Source: an uncultured Bacilli bacterium
GTDB taxonomy: Bacteria > Bacillota_I > Bacilli_A > RF39 > UBA660
Direction of reading: 5' to 3'
Assembly: GCA_934131005.1 (NCBI GenBank)
Contig: CAKOYV010000005.1
Coordinates: 28,600 to 92,599 of the forward strand
DNA: 64,000 bases
In this document: piece after piece, positions 41,126 through 49,991 of the stretch
Layout of the letters: each line of letters opens with the position of its first letter
Numbering within the stretch: position 1 is the first letter of the stretch
Notes under the pieces: model-generated
What the model was told of the DNA's origin: nothing
Database searches by the model: none
The model's input: the letters and a program-made list of their open reading frames with translations, nothing else
Position numbers and translations under genes: made by a program

Positions 41126-42997
41126 AGTATTTTCTTTTTCTTCTTTTATTTCTTTTTCATCTTTAGGAAGATGTCCATTTTCAACTAAATAATCAATTTG
41201 TTCTTTAGTTATTGTTTCTTCTTCCAACAATGTATTAGCAAGTAACTCTAATAATTTTTTATTTTCTTTTATAAGTTTTTTTGTTCTTTCGTAACATGCA
41301 TTAATGATGTTTCGCATTTCTTCATCAATTTCATGTGCTACGATATCAGAGATGTTTCTATTTTTTGTATAATCTCTTCCTAAGAAAGCGTTGCCACTAG
41401 GTTCTTCTAGCATCATAGGTCCTAATTTACTCATTCCATATTCTGTTACCATACTACGAGCTATTTTAGTAGCTTTTTTGAAATCATCATGTGCGCCAGT
41501 TGTCACTTCATTGAATGTTATTTCTTCAGCAACACGTCCACCAAGTAATCCACATATTGATTCGAGTAATTCGTCTTTTGTGCTAGTGAATGTTTCTTCT
41601 TTTGGGGTCATCATTGTATAACCACCAGCTTGGCCACGTGGGATGATAGTTATTTTTTGAACATCATTAGCGCCTTCTAATTTTAAGCCTACGACAGCAT
41701 GTCCAGCTTCATGGAAAGCTACTAATTTTTTCTCTTTTTCAGTATATTTTTTTGTTACTTTTGCAGGTCCCATGATAACTCTATCAGTGGCTTCATCTAT
41801 TTCGTTCATTGTTATACACTTTTTATCTCTTCTAACTGTTAATAATGCTGCTTCATTTAATAGATTTTCAAGGTCAGCACCGCTGAAACCTGGTGTTCTT
41901 TTAGCAAGATATTCAAGTGTAATGTTTTTATCTAGTACCTTGTTTCTTGCGTGAACTTTTAGAATTTCTTCACGAGCTTTTTTGTCTGGAAGTCCTACTG
42001 TAACTTGTCTGTCAAATCTTCCAGGTCTTAATAGAGCTGGGTCTAGAACGTCTGGTCTATTTGTTGCGGCTATGACAATTATTCCTTCATGTGGTCCAAA
42101 GCCATCCATTTCAGTTAGTAATTGATTTAAAGTTTGTTCTCGTTCATCGTGTCCTCCACCTAAACCAGTTCCTCTTTGTCTTCCTACAGCATCGATTTCA
42201 TCGATAAAGATTAGACATGGAGCATTCATTTTTGCTTGTTTAAACATATCTCTTACACGAGATGCTCCAATTCCTACGAATAGTTCAACAAAATCAGAAC
42301 CACTTATGTAGTAAAATGGAACTTTAGCTTCACCAGCAACGGCTCTTGCTAATAGAGTTTTACCTGTACCTGGAGGCCCCACTAGTAATACTCCTTTAGG
42401 GATTCTAGCTCCCATGGCTTGGAATTTTTTAGGGCTTTTTAGAAAGTCGATTAATTCTTTTACTTCTTCTTTTTCTTCAGTTAATCCAGCAACATCTTTG
42501 AAGTTAGTTTTGGTTCCTTCTTCTAGTAATTTTGCTCTACTTTTTCCAAAATCCATTGACTTGTTATTTCCACCTATTTGTCTTGTGAATAGCCAAATTA
42601 TAGCACCACCAAGTATTAGCATTGGTACTACTTCTAATAAAATAGCTAATATTTCTGATGATTCTGGATCTTTTTTGATGTTTAATTCAAAATTTTGTTT
42701 ATCAGAAGCTTTAGTTATTTTAGATATGAATTCGTCAGATTTGGGAATAGTTAATGAAAAAGTTTCATTTTCATCATAATTTTTTAGTTTTCCTGTTATA
42801 TCATAAGTTTCTGTTCTAGTTTTTGGGGTTACTTCAATTTCTGTTACTTTTTTATCGTTTAAATTGCTTATAAATTCATCGTATGATAGCTCATGATTTT
42901 TAACATTTAAAGTATTTGCTGCAAATAAGCATACTAGGATAAAAACCATTAAGAATACATACGGAAATAATCCTTTTTTTACTGTTTTGTTATTCAT
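41102..42997 (-). CDS. ftsH: ATP-dependent zinc metalloprotease FtsH
   Basis: A 631-residue membrane AAA+ protease that removes damaged or regulatory membrane proteins. Membrane helices lie at about 11-27 and 119-137 with the extracytoplasmic FtsH_ext domain between. Walker A GPPGTGKT is at 207-214, Walker B CLIFIDEIDAVGRQRG, SRH region ATNRPDVLDPALLRPGRFDRQ, and the zinc site HEAGH. The C terminus is Lys/Glu rich. The ATG at 42997 has GGAGGA upstream; a six-codon longer start would include it. The start overlaps the tilS stop by eight bases. Orientation is opposite to replication and to Bacillus gene order. Confidence 0.97.
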   Translation of the reverse strand: MNNKTVKKGLFPYVFLMVFILVCLFAANTLNVKNHELSYDEFISNLNDKKVTEIEVTPKTRTETYDITGKLKNYDENETFSLTIPKSDEFISKITKASDKQNFELNIKKDPESSEILAILLEVVPMLILGGAIIWLFTRQIGGNNKSMDFGKSRAKLLEEGTKTNFKDVAGLTEEKEEVKELIDFLKSPKKFQAMGARIPKGVLLVGPPGTGKTLLARAVAGEAKVPFYYISGSDFVELFVGIGASRVRDMFKQAKMNAPCLIFIDEIDAVGRQRGTGLGGGHDEREQTLNQLLTEMDGFGPHEGIIVIAATNRPDVLDPALLRPGRFDRQVTVGLPDKKAREEILKVHARNKVLDKNITLEYLAKRTPGFSGADLENLLNEAALLTVRRDKKCITMNEIDEATDRVIMGPAKVTKKYTEKEKKLVAFHEAGHAVVGLKLEGANDVQKITIIPRGQAGGYTMMTPKEETFTSTKDELLESICGLLGGRVAEEITFNEVTTGAHDDFKKATKIARSMVTEYGMSKLGPMMLEEPSGNAFLGRDYTKNRNISDIVAHEIDEEMRNIINACYERTKKLIKENKKLLELLANTLLEEETITKEQIDYLVENGHLPKDEKEIKEEKENTKKEEPQK

Positions 42998-44324
42998 TAT
43001 TATCCTCCTTTTCACAGTACTTTAGTATTATATCATATAATTGGTCTTTTTTTGCATTAAATTTGGACTTTTTTATATTTGGTATCCATAAAATATTATC
43101 ATTACTATCTACTAAAATAGGGTAATTTTCTCTTTTACTTTTGGGGATTTTTTCATCAATAAAGATATCTTTTAGTTTTTTCTTTTTATTTAATCCTTTT
43201 AATTCAATAAAATCACCATTTTTTTTATTTCTTATGTATAATGGTAATTTGATGTTTTTAGAGTTAATTCTACAAATATTATTACCATCTTCATTTGAGG
43301 ATGATATTTTTTCTATGATTATATTGTTAATAATAACTTTCTCTTTTAATTCTATTTTATATTCTTTTGGCTTTTTTCTTTTATCTGCTATATATAGTTG
43401 GTTATATTCTTTTATGCAGACTTTATTTTTAGGTAAATTTATTGTTAGATTAGGTTTTTTGCTGTTTATCATGTTTAAGATATCTTGAATATTACTTTTT
43501 TTTATGATGTTAGGTTGATTTAGGTAAATTCTATTTAAGTATTTGTAGAGAATATTTTTTACAAGGAAAGGGTCTAAAATTGTTAAAAGATCTAATGAAA
43601 TTATATTGTTATTAGTTATTTTAATTAGTTGTTTGTCTACTTCTCTGTTTAAATAATCGTTATATTCAAGTAGAGTTTTGGAATATAAAAGAAATTGTTT
43701 GTGGATATTTTTGTTTTCTTCTTTTAAAGCAGGAAGAATATTTTTTCTAATTCTGTTTCTTGTATATTTTTCATCAAAATTGCTATTATCGATGTAATAT
43801 TTTATATTATTTTGTTGATTATATTCAATTAAATCTTTTTTTGTATATGATAAGAATGGTCTTATGATATAGTAGTTATTTCTTTTGGTTATTTCTTTTA
43901 TACCTGCGTAACCTTCTAAGTTAGAACCTCTGTTAATTTTCATGATTATTGTTTCTATCAAGTCGTCTCCATGGTGGGCTAAGAATAAGTATTTACTGTT
44001 ATATTTGTTGAGTATTTTTTCATAGAATAGATATCTTTTCTTACGGGCTTCATTTTCAAAATTATTTTCAGTAAATTTTTCTATTTTTATACTTTCAAAA
44101 ATGATATTATTTTGTTGGCAATATTCTTTTAAATATAATTCTTCTATAGCACTTTGGGTTCTTATATTATGATTTATGTGGGCACATATTATTTTAGCAT
44201 TTATTTTGGATTTCAATAGATGTATGAGAGCCATTGAATCTGGACCTGCTGAGCAACCTACTACTATGTAGGAATTAGTATCTATATTTAATTTTTTTAA
44301 AATAGCTAAGTTATTGTTAAGCAT
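42990..44324 (-). CDS. tilS: tRNA(Ile)-lysidine synthetase
   Basis: TilS modifies C34 of tRNA-Ile(CAU) to lysidine so that it reads AUA, a codon heavily used in this AT-rich genome. The PP-loop reads VGCSAGPDSMALIHLL (family SGGxDS; here SAGPDS, residues 25-30). Next come HINHNIR, the LFLAHHGDDLIETIIMKINRG segment and YIIRPFL. The C-terminal domain (KKLKDIFIDEKIP) matches the TilS tRNA-binding region. 444 residues. AAGGAGG precedes ATG; first gene of the tilS-ftsH operon. Confidence 0.94.
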   Translation of the reverse strand: MLNNNLAILKKLNIDTNSYIVVGCSAGPDSMALIHLLKSKINAKIICAHINHNIRTQSAIEELYLKEYCQQNNIIFESIKIEKFTENNFENEARKKRYLFYEKILNKYNSKYLFLAHHGDDLIETIIMKINRGSNLEGYAGIKEITKRNNYYIIRPFLSYTKKDLIEYNQQNNIKYYIDNSNFDEKYTRNRIRKNILPALKEENKNIHKQFLLYSKTLLEYNDYLNREVDKQLIKITNNNIISLDLLTILDPFLVKNILYKYLNRIYLNQPNIIKKSNIQDILNMINSKKPNLTINLPKNKVCIKEYNQLYIADKRKKPKEYKIELKEKVIINNIIIEKISSSNEDGNNICRINSKNIKLPLYIRNKKNGDFIELKGLNKKKKLKDIFIDEKIPKSKRENYPILVDSNDNILWIPNIKKSKFNAKKDQLYDIILKYCEKEDNNE

Positions 44325-44513
44325 ATTTTTCCTCCTTTTGGTATTATTATAACAAATAATTAGGTTATTTGGTTTAATTCTTTTAGTTTTGTAATATATT
44401 TTAAAAAAATTAATAAATAAGTAATTAATAAAGCTATTTTTGTAGAAATTAGTCTTTATTTTTGAATAAAAATTTGATACAATGTATTTTGTAGGAAATA
44501 AAGGTGAGTATTA

Positions 44514-45329
44514 ATGGGAAAAATAATTGCGATAGTTAATCAAAAAGGTGGGGTAGGCAAGACTACTACTAGTATAAATTTAGCAGCTTCTTTAGGTGTT
44601 TTGAAAAAAAAAGTATTGCTAGTTGATTTAGATCCTCAGGGAAATGCTACTACTGGTGTTGGAGTAGATAAGGGGGATATTAGTAATAGTATTTATGAGG
44701 TTTTGGTTATGAAGGCTCCAATTGAGAAAGCAATTATCAAAACCAAGAGTAAGAATTTAAGTATTTTACCAGCCTATTTGAATTTAGCTGGTGTTGATAT
44801 GGAACTTATTGAAATTGAAAAAAAGTACCGAGCTGAGGGGAAGAAAATGAATAGAGTTCTTCGGCTTAAGGAAGAACTTGAAAAAGTAAAAGATAGATAT
44901 GATTTTATTTTTATTGATTGTCCGCCATCTTTAGGTATTCTTACGACTAATGCATTGGGGGCGGCTGATAGTGTTCTTATTCCTGTTCAGTGTGAATATT
45001 TTGCTTTGGAAGGTATAATGCAACTTATTAATACTATAATGCTTGCTCAGAAGAAAGTTAATCCTAATTTAGATATAGAGGGTGTTTTATTGACAATGCT
45101 TACTACTAATACGAATCTTGGGTTAGAGGTTGTTGAGAGTATAAAAGGATTTTTTAAAGAAAGAGTTTATGATACTATTATACCGCGATTGATAAGATTG
45201 GCGGAGGCTCCATCTCATGGAAAACCAATTTTAGAATATGAGCCTAGAAGTAGGGGAACTTTGGCGTATTTGAATTTAGCTAAGGAGGTTATCTTAAAAA
45301 ATGGAACAAAAGAAGAAAGCTCTAGGTAG
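44514..45329 (+). CDS. parA: Chromosome partitioning ATPase ParA/Soj
   Basis: A 271-residue MinD/ParA ATPase. The deviant Walker A is KGGVGKT (11-17) in IAIVNQKGGVGKTTTSINLA; further signatures are VLLVDLDPQGNATTGVG and FIFIDCPPSLGILTTNAL. There is no N-terminal HTH domain, so it is a chromosomal Soj type. With ParB and parS it drives origin segregation and tunes DnaA. The preceding 189-base gap has a TACAAT box at 44478 as a possible -10. Overlaps parB by 29 bases. Confidence 0.96.
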   Translation: MGKIIAIVNQKGGVGKTTTSINLAASLGVLKKKVLLVDLDPQGNATTGVGVDKGDISNSIYEVLVMKAPIEKAIIKTKSKNLSILPAYLNLAGVDMELIEIEKKYRAEGKKMNRVLRLKEELEKVKDRYDFIFIDCPPSLGILTTNALGAADSVLIPVQCEYFALEGIMQLINTIMLAQKKVNPNLDIEGVLLTMLTTNTNLGLEVVESIKGFFKERVYDTIIPRLIRLAEAPSHGKPILEYEPRSRGTLAYLNLAKEVILKNGTKEESSR

Positions 45330-46182
45330 AGGGCTAGAACAATTATTTAGTAGTGAAGTTTTGGATTTTGATGCTTTTGAAGATAATATAATGGAGAATG
45401 CTAAGGAAAATGATATTGTTCAAATACCAGTTAATGATATTAGATCAAATCCATATCAACCAAGAAGAAGTTTTGATCAAGAGGCTTTGGACGAGTTAGC
45501 AACTTCTATTAAGAATTATGGTGTTTTTCAACCTATTATTGTTAAAAAGAGTATAAAGGGATATGATTTGGTTGCTGGTGAGAGAAGACTTAGAGCTAGT
45601 AAATTGGCTGGTTTGGATACTATTCCAGCGATTGTTAAGGATTTTTCGGATGAAGAGATGCGAGAAATTGCTTTGTTAGAGAATTTACAAAGGGAAAATT
45701 TAACTTCAATTGAACTTGCTTGGGCTTATAAAGGAATTATTGATAGTCTACATATTAGGCAAGAAGATTTGGCGGCTAAAATTGGTAAAAGTAGAAGTCA
45801 TGTTACAAATACTTTAGGACTTTTGAGGTTGCCTGATGATGTTCAAGATATGGTTTTGGATAATAAGTTGTCAATGGGACATGCTAGGGTACTTAGCAAA
45901 ATGGAAGATGAAGAAAAGGTTGAGGAACTTGCTAATAAGGTAGTTAAAGATAATATTAGTGTAAGAGACTTGGAAGATATTTCTAGTAAAGAAGATATTG
46001 TTAAAAAAGTTCCGATAGCTAGAACCCCAAAACCTAGTAATAAGTATAAATATATTGAAAATGAACTTAGGGATATTTTAGGTACGAAAGTAAAAGTTGA
46101 GAATAAAAAAATAGAAATCTTTTTTGACTCATCTATTGATTTAACGAGAATATTGGATATATTGAATGTAAATGTTGACTAG
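45301..46182 (+). CDS. parB: Chromosome partitioning protein ParB/Spo0J
   Basis: 293 residues. It begins KKALGRGLEQLFS, the ParA-contacting peptide. The ParB/Srx CTPase domain follows with IRSNPYQPRRSFDQEALDEL and VAGERRLRASKLAG; then the parS-binding HTH (QEDLAAKIGKSRSHVTNTLGLLRLP) and a C-terminal dimer domain. The three parS palindromes at 12.9-14.4 kb are its obvious targets. Translation is coupled to parA. In Bacillus the protein is also required for sporulation onset. Confidence 0.96.
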   Translation: MEQKKKALGRGLEQLFSSEVLDFDAFEDNIMENAKENDIVQIPVNDIRSNPYQPRRSFDQEALDELATSIKNYGVFQPIIVKKSIKGYDLVAGERRLRASKLAGLDTIPAIVKDFSDEEMREIALLENLQRENLTSIELAWAYKGIIDSLHIRQEDLAAKIGKSRSHVTNTLGLLRLPDDVQDMVLDNKLSMGHARVLSKMEDEEKVEELANKVVKDNISVRDLEDISSKEDIVKKVPIARTPKPSNKYKYIENELRDILGTKVKVENKKIEIFFDSSIDLTRILDILNVNVD

Positions 46183-46198
46183 CTAGTTAACATTTTTT
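46173..46198 (+). terminator. parB terminator
   Basis: TGTTGACT / AGTTAACA stem (one G-U) with loop AGCT and a six-T run; overlaps the stop codon. Confidence 0.7.
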
Positions 46199-46378
46199 CT
46201 TTTAAAATTATTACTAATTCTTAGAGAAATTAATATTTGGAAATGTTTTTTAGTGAGGTATACTTTTATATGTTTTGTAGATAATTGTCATTTTTTGTAG
46301 TACGTTGATTCTTGATTTATTATATTAATAAATATTACAATTATAGTGTAGTTATTTACTAGAAAGAGGTGTTTTTAA

Positions 46379-46597
46379 ATGCAGGGAAGAGTAAAATGGT
46401 TTAATAATGAGAAAGGGTATGGATTTATAGAATATACAACTGGTGATGATATCTTTGTACATTATTCTGCTATTAAGCAAGATGGTTATAAAACTCTATC
46501 TGAGGGACAGTTAGTTAATTTTGAACTAGTTGAGACTCCTAAAGGATTACAAGCTGCTAATGTCATATTAGTAAGTGATGCTAGAATTGGTAATTAA
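46379..46597 (+). CDS. Cold-shock protein, CspA family
   Basis: 72 residues of a single OB-fold RNA chaperone. RNP1 is KGYGFIEY and RNP2 is DIFVHYSAI; it starts MQGRVKWFNNEKGYGFIEY. Slightly longer than the typical 66 residues at the C terminus. The upstream 196-base gap is AT-rich and could hold a long structured 5' leader, but I see no clear promoter. GAAAGAGGTG precedes ATG. Confidence 0.94.
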   Translation: MQGRVKWFNNEKGYGFIEYTTGDDIFVHYSAIKQDGYKTLSEGQLVNFELVETPKGLQAANVILVSDARIGN

Positions 46598-46598
46598 T

Positions 46599-46629
46599 AA
46601 AAAAATATCCATATTTGTGATATTTTTTT
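46599..46629. terminator. Bidirectional terminator after csp
   Basis: 11-bp stem AAAAAAATATC / GATATTTTTTT with a 9-base loop, serving csp and the opposite gene. Confidence 0.85.
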
Positions 46630-47527
46630 AATTTGTTTTTAATGAATTTAATTTGTTAATTATCTCTTTTGCAAAATTCATATTGTTGATGTAAACTGAA
46701 TCTGTAAAATTATATTTTTTTCCAAGAGCGTTTGATTCTAGGATTGGTATTGTGAATGATAGGTTATTAGTTATGATTTTAATTGAGATTGTGTAGCATG
46801 ATGTTTGCATACTAGTAATGTTTTTTCTAGTATTTTGTTCTTTGGAAATTATTGGATTATTGTCTATTAAAAGTTGATAATCTAGTATATCTTGGTAATT
46901 GTATTTATAATTAAATGTATTAGTATGAAAGACGATATTATTATTGTTATCTAGAGAAATTCCAGAATTAATTTTGTTTATTAATTGATAAATTGGGGTT
47001 ATACCACATAGATATTTAATTTTATTATTTGTAATGTTGTCTCTTGAATTTATGTTGGTTAAAATTTCTATAAAAAGATTAATTTTATTATTATTTCCAT
47101 TTATTTCTAGAGCTATGTTATTTAAATTAATAGTTTTACTCATTATATTGTTTTTTATTATTTTACAAATTGTAATCTCATTATAAGGGATTGTTTTAAA
47201 ACTTTTTTCATTAATGATCCATAGATATTTATTGGTAGAAATTAGCCAATATTCTTTATTGGATAAAATTTCTTTGGCGTACATTATTGCTAAGTAGGGT
47301 TCATTTAAGGGAATTAGTTTATTAATTATGATAGCTTTTTCTTTATTTAGATCAGGGCATTCTTCTATTATCTTTTGAATTTTACCATCGCAAGTATTGT
47401 TTGGTAAGGTTGGTAGGGGATTTAGATTGTTAATAATGTTGTTTTGCTCTAGAATTTTTTTTAATTCTTGGTTGCTTCTTTTTTGGTTTTCAATTTTATT
47501 TTTAAGTTTATTAATTAAATTGTTCAT
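46628..47527 (-). CDS. Hypothetical protein, possibly with PH-like beta domains
   Basis: 299 residues, no firm family. Residues 1-30 form a charged coiled-coil-like helix (NKLKNKIENQKRSNQELKKI). The segment EYWLISTNKYLWIINEKSFKTIPYNEI (about 92-118) has the strand pattern of bacterial PH domains, and a second similar block runs from about 200 to 285 and ends in an amphipathic helix (NFAKEIINKLNSL), as PH domains do. Asn and Ile rich, no signal peptide. Head-on to replication, alone between csp and serS. Function unknown; the PH reading is tentative. Confidence 0.55.
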   Translation of the reverse strand: MNNLINKLKNKIENQKRSNQELKKILEQNNIINNLNPLPTLPNNTCDGKIQKIIEECPDLNKEKAIIINKLIPLNEPYLAIMYAKEILSNKEYWLISTNKYLWIINEKSFKTIPYNEITICKIIKNNIMSKTINLNNIALEINGNNNKINLFIEILTNINSRDNITNNKIKYLCGITPIYQLINKINSGISLDNNNNIVFHTNTFNYKYNYQDILDYQLLIDNNPIISKEQNTRKNITSMQTSCYTISIKIITNNLSFTIPILESNALGKKYNFTDSVYINNMNFAKEIINKLNSLKTN

Positions 47528-47611
47528 ATGTTACGCCTCACTTTTATTTTATATTTATTTAATTTTAATATTTTTTTGGTATAATTGCAATAAAAATAAT
47601 GAATAATTAAG

Positions 47612-47640
47612 TTGTATTTTTTTTGATATTTATGTATAAT
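47612..47640 (+). promoter_or_regulatory. Promoter of serS
   Basis: TTGTAT 47612-47617, 17-base spacer, TATAAT 47635-47640. The 134-base upstream gap is too short and lacks the conserved bases of a T-box. Confidence 0.65.
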
Positions 47641-47661
47641 AGGATTGGAAGAAGGGATATT

Positions 47662-48951
47662 ATGTTAGATATTAAATTTGTTCGCGAGAATCCTGATAAA
47701 GTAAAGGAAAATATAAAAAATAAATTTCAAGATAAAAAATTACCATTGGTTGATGAGGTAATTGAACTTGATAAAAAAATAAGAGCTCTTAAAGTTCGCG
47801 GGGATGAACTTAGAAAAAATAGAAATGATTTTAGTAGTCAAATTGGAGCTTTGATGAGAGAGAAAAAAATAGATGAAGCTGATAGAATTAAAGAGGAAGT
47901 TGTTGCGATAAATGATAAGTTGACATCTATTGAGAAAGATGAATCAATATTTAGTAGTGAACTTAGAAAAAAAATGCTTGTTATTCCTCAAATGATGGAT
48001 GCAAGTGTTCCTATTGGTAGAGATGATACAGAAAATGTTGAGAATGAAAAGTTTGGTGATCCTGTTGTTCCAGATTATGAAATTCCATATCATGCAGATA
48101 TTATTGCTAAGTTTGATGGTTTAGATAAAGAATCTGCTGGTAGAACTAGTGGAGAAGGTTTTTATTTTCTATGTGGGGATGTTGCTAGATTACATTCTGC
48201 TATGTTAAGTTATGCTAGAGATTTTATGATTAATAAAGGATTTCAATATTGCGTTCCTCCATTTATGATTAGATCAGATGTTGTTAATGGTGTTATGAGT
48301 TTTGAAGAAATGGAAGCTATGATGTATAAAATTGAAAATGAAGATTTGTTTTTGATTGGTACTAGTGAGCATTCGATGATTGGTAGATTTAAAGGACAAA
48401 TAGTTGATGAAGCATCATTACCTATAACTCTTACTTCTTATTCACCTTGTTTTAGAAAAGAAGGTGGTGCTCATGGTTTGGAAGAAAGAGGTCTGTATAG
48501 GGTTCATCAGTTTGAAAAACAAGAAATGGTAGTATTATGTAAACCTGATGAAGCTATGGATTGGTATAATAAAATGTGGAAATATACTGTTGAATTTTTT
48601 AGAAGTTTGGACGTCCCTGTTAGAACTCTTGAGTGTTGTAGTGGTGATTTGGCTGATTTGAAAGTTAAATCTTGTGATGTTGAGGCTTGGAGTCCTAGAC
48701 AGAAGAAATATTTTGAGGTAGGTTCTTGTTCTACGTTGGGAGATGCTCAAGCTAGAAGGTTAGGAATTAGGGCTCGTGGGGATGATGGTAATTATTTAGT
48801 TGCTACTCTTAATAACACGGTAGTAGCTAGTCCTCGTGGTTTGATTGCTGTTTTAGAAAATAATTATCAAGAAGATGGTAGTGTGTTAATTCCAGAAGCT
48901 TTAAGACCTTACATGGGAGGAATTGAAGTTATTAAACCAAAAAGAAAATAA
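47662..48951 (+). CDS. serS: Seryl-tRNA synthetase
   Basis: A class II synthetase of 429 residues. The N-terminal long-helix arm (MLDIKFVRENPDKVKENIKN through about 100) grips the tRNA-Ser variable loop. Motif 2 is SPCFRKEGGAHGLEERGLYRVHQFEKQEM and motif 3 NNTVVASPRGLIAVLENNYQ, with the serine-site TSEH at GTSEHSMIG. ATG at 47662 follows GAAGGGA; a 13-codon longer frame is rejected. Own promoter and terminator. Confidence 0.97.
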   Translation: MLDIKFVRENPDKVKENIKNKFQDKKLPLVDEVIELDKKIRALKVRGDELRKNRNDFSSQIGALMREKKIDEADRIKEEVVAINDKLTSIEKDESIFSSELRKKMLVIPQMMDASVPIGRDDTENVENEKFGDPVVPDYEIPYHADIIAKFDGLDKESAGRTSGEGFYFLCGDVARLHSAMLSYARDFMINKGFQYCVPPFMIRSDVVNGVMSFEEMEAMMYKIENEDLFLIGTSEHSMIGRFKGQIVDEASLPITLTSYSPCFRKEGGAHGLEERGLYRVHQFEKQEMVVLCKPDEAMDWYNKMWKYTVEFFRSLDVPVRTLECCSGDLADLKVKSCDVEAWSPRQKKYFEVGSCSTLGDAQARRLGIRARGDDGNYLVATLNNTVVASPRGLIAVLENNYQEDGSVLIPEALRPYMGGIEVIKPKRK

Positions 48952-48980
48952 TTAAAAAATTGATTCAATAATATTTTATT

Positions 48981-49008
48981 AGAGCGTTATTGTTAATGCT
49001 CTTTTTTT
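48981..49008 (+). terminator. serS terminator
   Basis: AGAGCGTTA / TAATGCTCT (one G-U), loop TTGT, seven T. Confidence 0.9.
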
Positions 49009-49142
49009 GTAATAATAATTTTATTATAAAAATTTATGTGATAATCATGGTATAGTTTTTTTGTTTTTGTATAAAGTTTATGAATTTTATTTAAAGGTAA
49101 GTAATATTATTTTTATATAGTTAAATATGGAAGGATGATAAC

Positions 49143-49736
49143 ATGAGAGTTAAATTGACAGAACAAGATAGAGATGGTTTTAAAGTAGCATCATTTCGTG
49201 AATTGGATAGGTTAAAATTAAAAATAAAAAATTTGTGTAAAGTGATAGAAGTTTTAGAAAGTGAGCTTTTGATATGGAAGGAGATGTATTTATCAGATAA
49301 AAGTAAGACGTCTCAGGTATTAATAGCAAATAATGATAGTAAGATACATATTCTTATTGATAAGTTATCGGATACTAAGGAAAAAATTTACAATCTTTGT
49401 GAAAAAGTTGAAGAATCAAAAGCTGAAACAGGAGAAGTAGATCCTGCTATTAAAAAAGAATATGATTTGCTTTTACCAGTATTAAAAGAGGATTTAGAAA
49501 TTATTCAGGAAAAAATTGAAAAAACTGATAAAGATAATGAATTGTTTTTGGAAAATTTAAATGAATTAGAATTAGAATATAAAAATTGTAGAAGAGAACT
49601 AAAGGATAAAAATAGAGAATTGATTGGTTTAATAAGGAGATATACTAAAATATTAAAAAATGTTAAAAAAGTAGATGAATTGTGTGAAAAAAAGAAAAAA
49701 GTTCCAGTAAGAAAATTAAAACTTGTTAAATTCTAA
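49143..49736 (+). CDS. Hypothetical coiled-coil protein
   Basis: 197 residues, almost entirely helical and charged with heptad patterns (about 18-45, 68-90 and 110-165), ending in a basic KKKKVPVRKLKLVKF tail. No signal peptide or membrane segment. The tail and helices could bind nucleic acid or a membrane surface, but no family is recognised. GGAAGGATG lies before ATG at 49143. Monocistronic by context. Confidence 0.6.
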   Translation: MRVKLTEQDRDGFKVASFRELDRLKLKIKNLCKVIEVLESELLIWKEMYLSDKSKTSQVLIANNDSKIHILIDKLSDTKEKIYNLCEKVEESKAETGEVDPAIKKEYDLLLPVLKEDLEIIQEKIEKTDKDNELFLENLNELELEYKNCRRELKDKNRELIGLIRRYTKILKNVKKVDELCEKKKKVPVRKLKLVKF

Positions 49737-49786
49737 ATTTTAAAATATTTATTGTAAGCAGGTGTTATAGTTAAGCATGCTTTTTG

Positions 49787-49815
49787 TTGTTATTTTGATT
49801 TTGTTATGCTATAAT
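49787..49815 (+). promoter_or_regulatory. Promoter of the PGTGS/methyltransferase/sulfatase cassette
   Basis: TTGTTA 49787-49792, 17-base spacer, TATAAT 49810-49815 with TGC before it. Confidence 0.65.
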
Positions 49816-49850
49816 TTTAGTAGTATTTATGATATGAGGAGATGTTGTTT

Positions 49851-49991
49851 ATGTATTTTAATCCAGGTACTGGTAGTATGGTTGTACAAATAGTTGTTGC
49901 ATCAGTTGCAGCAGTTAGTGCTTTTTTTCTGACCTTTAAAACAAATTTTATTAATTTTTTGAAGGGAATATTTAAGAAAAATGATAAATAG
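49851..49991 (+). CDS. 46-residue membrane protein with N-terminal PGTGS motif
   Basis: Reads MYFNPGTGSMVVQIVVASVA, then a hydrophobic helix to FFLTF and a basic tail FINFLKGIFKKNDK. Small proteins of the form MYxDPGTGS plus one helix and a basic end occur in gut Firmicutes next to surface-polysaccharide methyltransferase and sulfatase genes, from memory rather than from a search. AGGAG precedes the ATG. It overlaps the following methyltransferase by 11 bases. Likely a membrane partner or scaffold for the two enzymes downstream. Confidence 0.7.
   Translation: MYFNPGTGSMVVQIVVASVAAVSAFFLTFKTNFINFLKGIFKKNDK

Noticed and set aside
42414..42779. 121-codon plus-strand frame under ftsH
   Set aside because: Antisense to the FtsH N-terminal region, whose protein matches its family throughout; no independent evidence.
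47528..47661. Possible T-box leader before serS
   Set aside because: Promoter is 22 bases before the ATG, leaving no room for a T-box, and no T-box sequence or terminator is present.
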